Origin: an uncultured Oscillospiraceae bacterium
GTDB taxonomy: Bacteria; Bacillota; Clostridia; Oscillospirales; Ruminococcaceae
Direction: 5' to 3'
Length of the DNA stretch: 22,554 nucleotides
Assembly (NCBI GenBank): GCA_910587335.1
Contig: CAJUMG010000013.1
Location: 23,528 to 46,081, forward strand
The translations under genes were made by a program, and so were the position numbers. Below are positions 22,132-22,554 of the stretch, in pieces (position 1 is the first letter of the stretch; the number at the start of each line of letters is the position of its first letter). Below the pieces are notes generated by a model. The model was not told where the DNA came from and ran no database searches. It saw only the letters and a list, made by a program, of their open reading frames with translations.

Positions 22132-22207
22132 GGTGTACACGCGGGGGCTCGAACCCGGGACCTCCTGCGTGTGAAGCAGGCACTCTAACCAGCTGAGCTA
22201 CGCCTCC
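22131..22207 (-). tRNA. tRNA-Val (CAC), with mismatched acceptor and T stems
   Basis: The 77-nt cloverleaf reads GGAGGCG at its 5' end, with D stem GCTC/GAGT, anticodon stem CCTGC/GCAGG, loop TTCACAC (anticodon CAC, reading GUG), a normal TTCGAGC T-loop and an encoded CCA. The 3' half is damaged: acceptor strands GGAGGCG and CGTGTAC leave G2-A71 and G4-G69 unpaired, and the T stem has C50 against C64. Two changes back to CGTCTCC, as in the neighbouring tRNA, would restore the acceptor. It may be a decaying or non-functional copy. Confidence 0.8.
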
Positions 22208-22264
22208 GAATGGATGGTACAAGAATGGAAAAACCCACGGATACCCATCCGATACCGCAGGTTT

Positions 22265-22340
22265 TGGTGGAGACGATGAGACTCGAACTCACGACTTCCA
22301 CACTGCCAGTGTGACACTCTACCAACTGAGTTACGCCCCC
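22265..22340 (-). tRNA. tRNA-Ala (GGC)
   Basis: The 76-nt cloverleaf has acceptor GGGGGCG/CGTCTCC carrying the G3-U70 wobble that is the alanine identity element, D stem ACTC/GAGT, anticodon loop CTGGCAG (anticodon GGC), T stem GTGAG/CTCAT, loop TTCGAGT, discriminator A73 and an encoded CCA. It is transcribed first, with tRNA-Val 57 nt downstream. Confidence 0.93.
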
Positions 22341-22360
22341 ATATTGCTATTGCGAAATTT

Positions 22361-22389
22361 ATCATAGCATATTTTTTGCCGGGATGCAA
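22361..22389 (-). promoter_or_regulatory. Promoter of the tRNA-Ala/tRNA-Val pair
   Basis: On the minus strand, TTGCAT (22384-22389), 17 bp and TATGAT (22361-22366) preceded by TGC give an extended -10. The mature tRNA-Ala begins 20 nt downstream of the -10. Confidence 0.75.
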
Positions 22390-22429
22390 GGCTTTTCCAA
22401 GAAAAATCCAAAAGAATTCTGAAAATCTA

Positions 22430-22457
22430 TGGTATTTTTTAGAAAGTATGTTATAAT
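22430..22457 (+). promoter_or_regulatory. Extended -10 promoter of the last, partial gene
   Basis: TGT directly precedes a perfect TATAAT (22452-22457). The -35 is weak (TGGTAT, 22430-22435, 16 bp away). The start codon is 31 nt downstream of the -10. Confidence 0.6.
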
Positions 22458-22488
22458 ACGTATTAGATTTGTAAAAGGGTGGTGCAGC

Positions 22489-22554
22489 ATGAAACAGACT
22501 TTTAAAAAGCAGTTCCAGGATTTTGGCGAGTGCGACGTTTATATCGGTGCCGTG
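22489..22554 (+). CDS. Start of an unrecognised protein (3' end cut off by window)
   Basis: Only 22 codons are in the window: MKQTFKKQFQDFGECDVYIG followed by AV. The ATG follows AAAGGGTGG by 5-6 nt and a good extended -10 promoter lies upstream, so the gene is probably real. The fragment has no signal peptide or known motif, and I do not assign a family. Confidence 0.7.
   Translation, partial: MKQTFKKQFQDFGECDVYIGAV

Noticed and set aside
1..22554. CRISPR array, rRNA, transposon or replication origin
   Set aside because: No regularly spaced repeats, rRNA-like segments, transposase motifs or clusters of DnaA boxes were seen on reading both strands.

Overview
The window is a stretch of ordinary chromosome from a low-to-mid GC Gram-positive anaerobe, most likely a clostridium of the Oscillospiraceae/Ruminococcaceae type. 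This rests on the dgt-dnaG-rpoD order, a WalJ/YycJ-like hydrolase next to rlmH, the Zn-ribbon form of L31, strong AGGAGG-type ribosome binding sites, TTG starts, extended -10 promoters, and protein sequences that look clostridial. No rRNA, CRISPR array, transposase or integrase was seen.

Layout. 1-604: end of a polar amino acid ABC transporter ATPase. 989-5820 (+): envelope and ribosome genes, namely a membrane-anchored M23 endopeptidase with LysM and G5 modules, murA, a metallo-beta-lactamase-fold protein (WalJ/YycJ type) and rlmH. 5838-5889: a long hairpin at a convergent junction. 5917-11036 (-): three genes transcribed comM -> GNAT acetyltransferase -> an 882-residue EF-G/Tet(M)-like GTPase fused to a C-terminal YacP/Rae1-like NYN nuclease domain. 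11296-14123 (+): phosphoglucomutase, rpmE and a YigZ/IMPACT protein, with clear promoters and terminators between them. 14446-19951 (+): dgt, dnaG, rpoD, an Rrf2 regulator and a D-2-hydroxyacid dehydrogenase overlapping it by 4 nt. 20018-20875 (-): a DegV lipid-binding protein. 21135-21938 (+): a leaderless GH25 lysozyme. 22131-22340 (-): tRNA-Val(CAC) and tRNA-Ala(GGC), sharing one upstream promoter. 22489-end (+): the first 22 codons of an unrecognised gene.

How the genes work together. One group serves peptidoglycan (M23, murA, MBL protein, possibly GH25). Another serves translation (rlmH, rpmE, GTPase-nuclease fusion, tRNAs). A third is the macromolecular-synthesis cluster (dNTP hydrolase, primase, housekeeping sigma). 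The item most worth following is the GTPase-NYN fusion. A translation-factor body that should enter the ribosomal A site is joined to a domain resembling Rae1, the Bacillus subtilis nuclease that cuts mRNA in the A site. This suggests a self-delivering ribosome-associated mRNA nuclease, which automatic annotation would probably label tetracycline resistance. A second item is the tRNA-Val, which carries three stem mismatches in its 3' half. It lies beside an 11-bp tandem repeat and a phage-like lysozyme, and could be the scar of an old integration.
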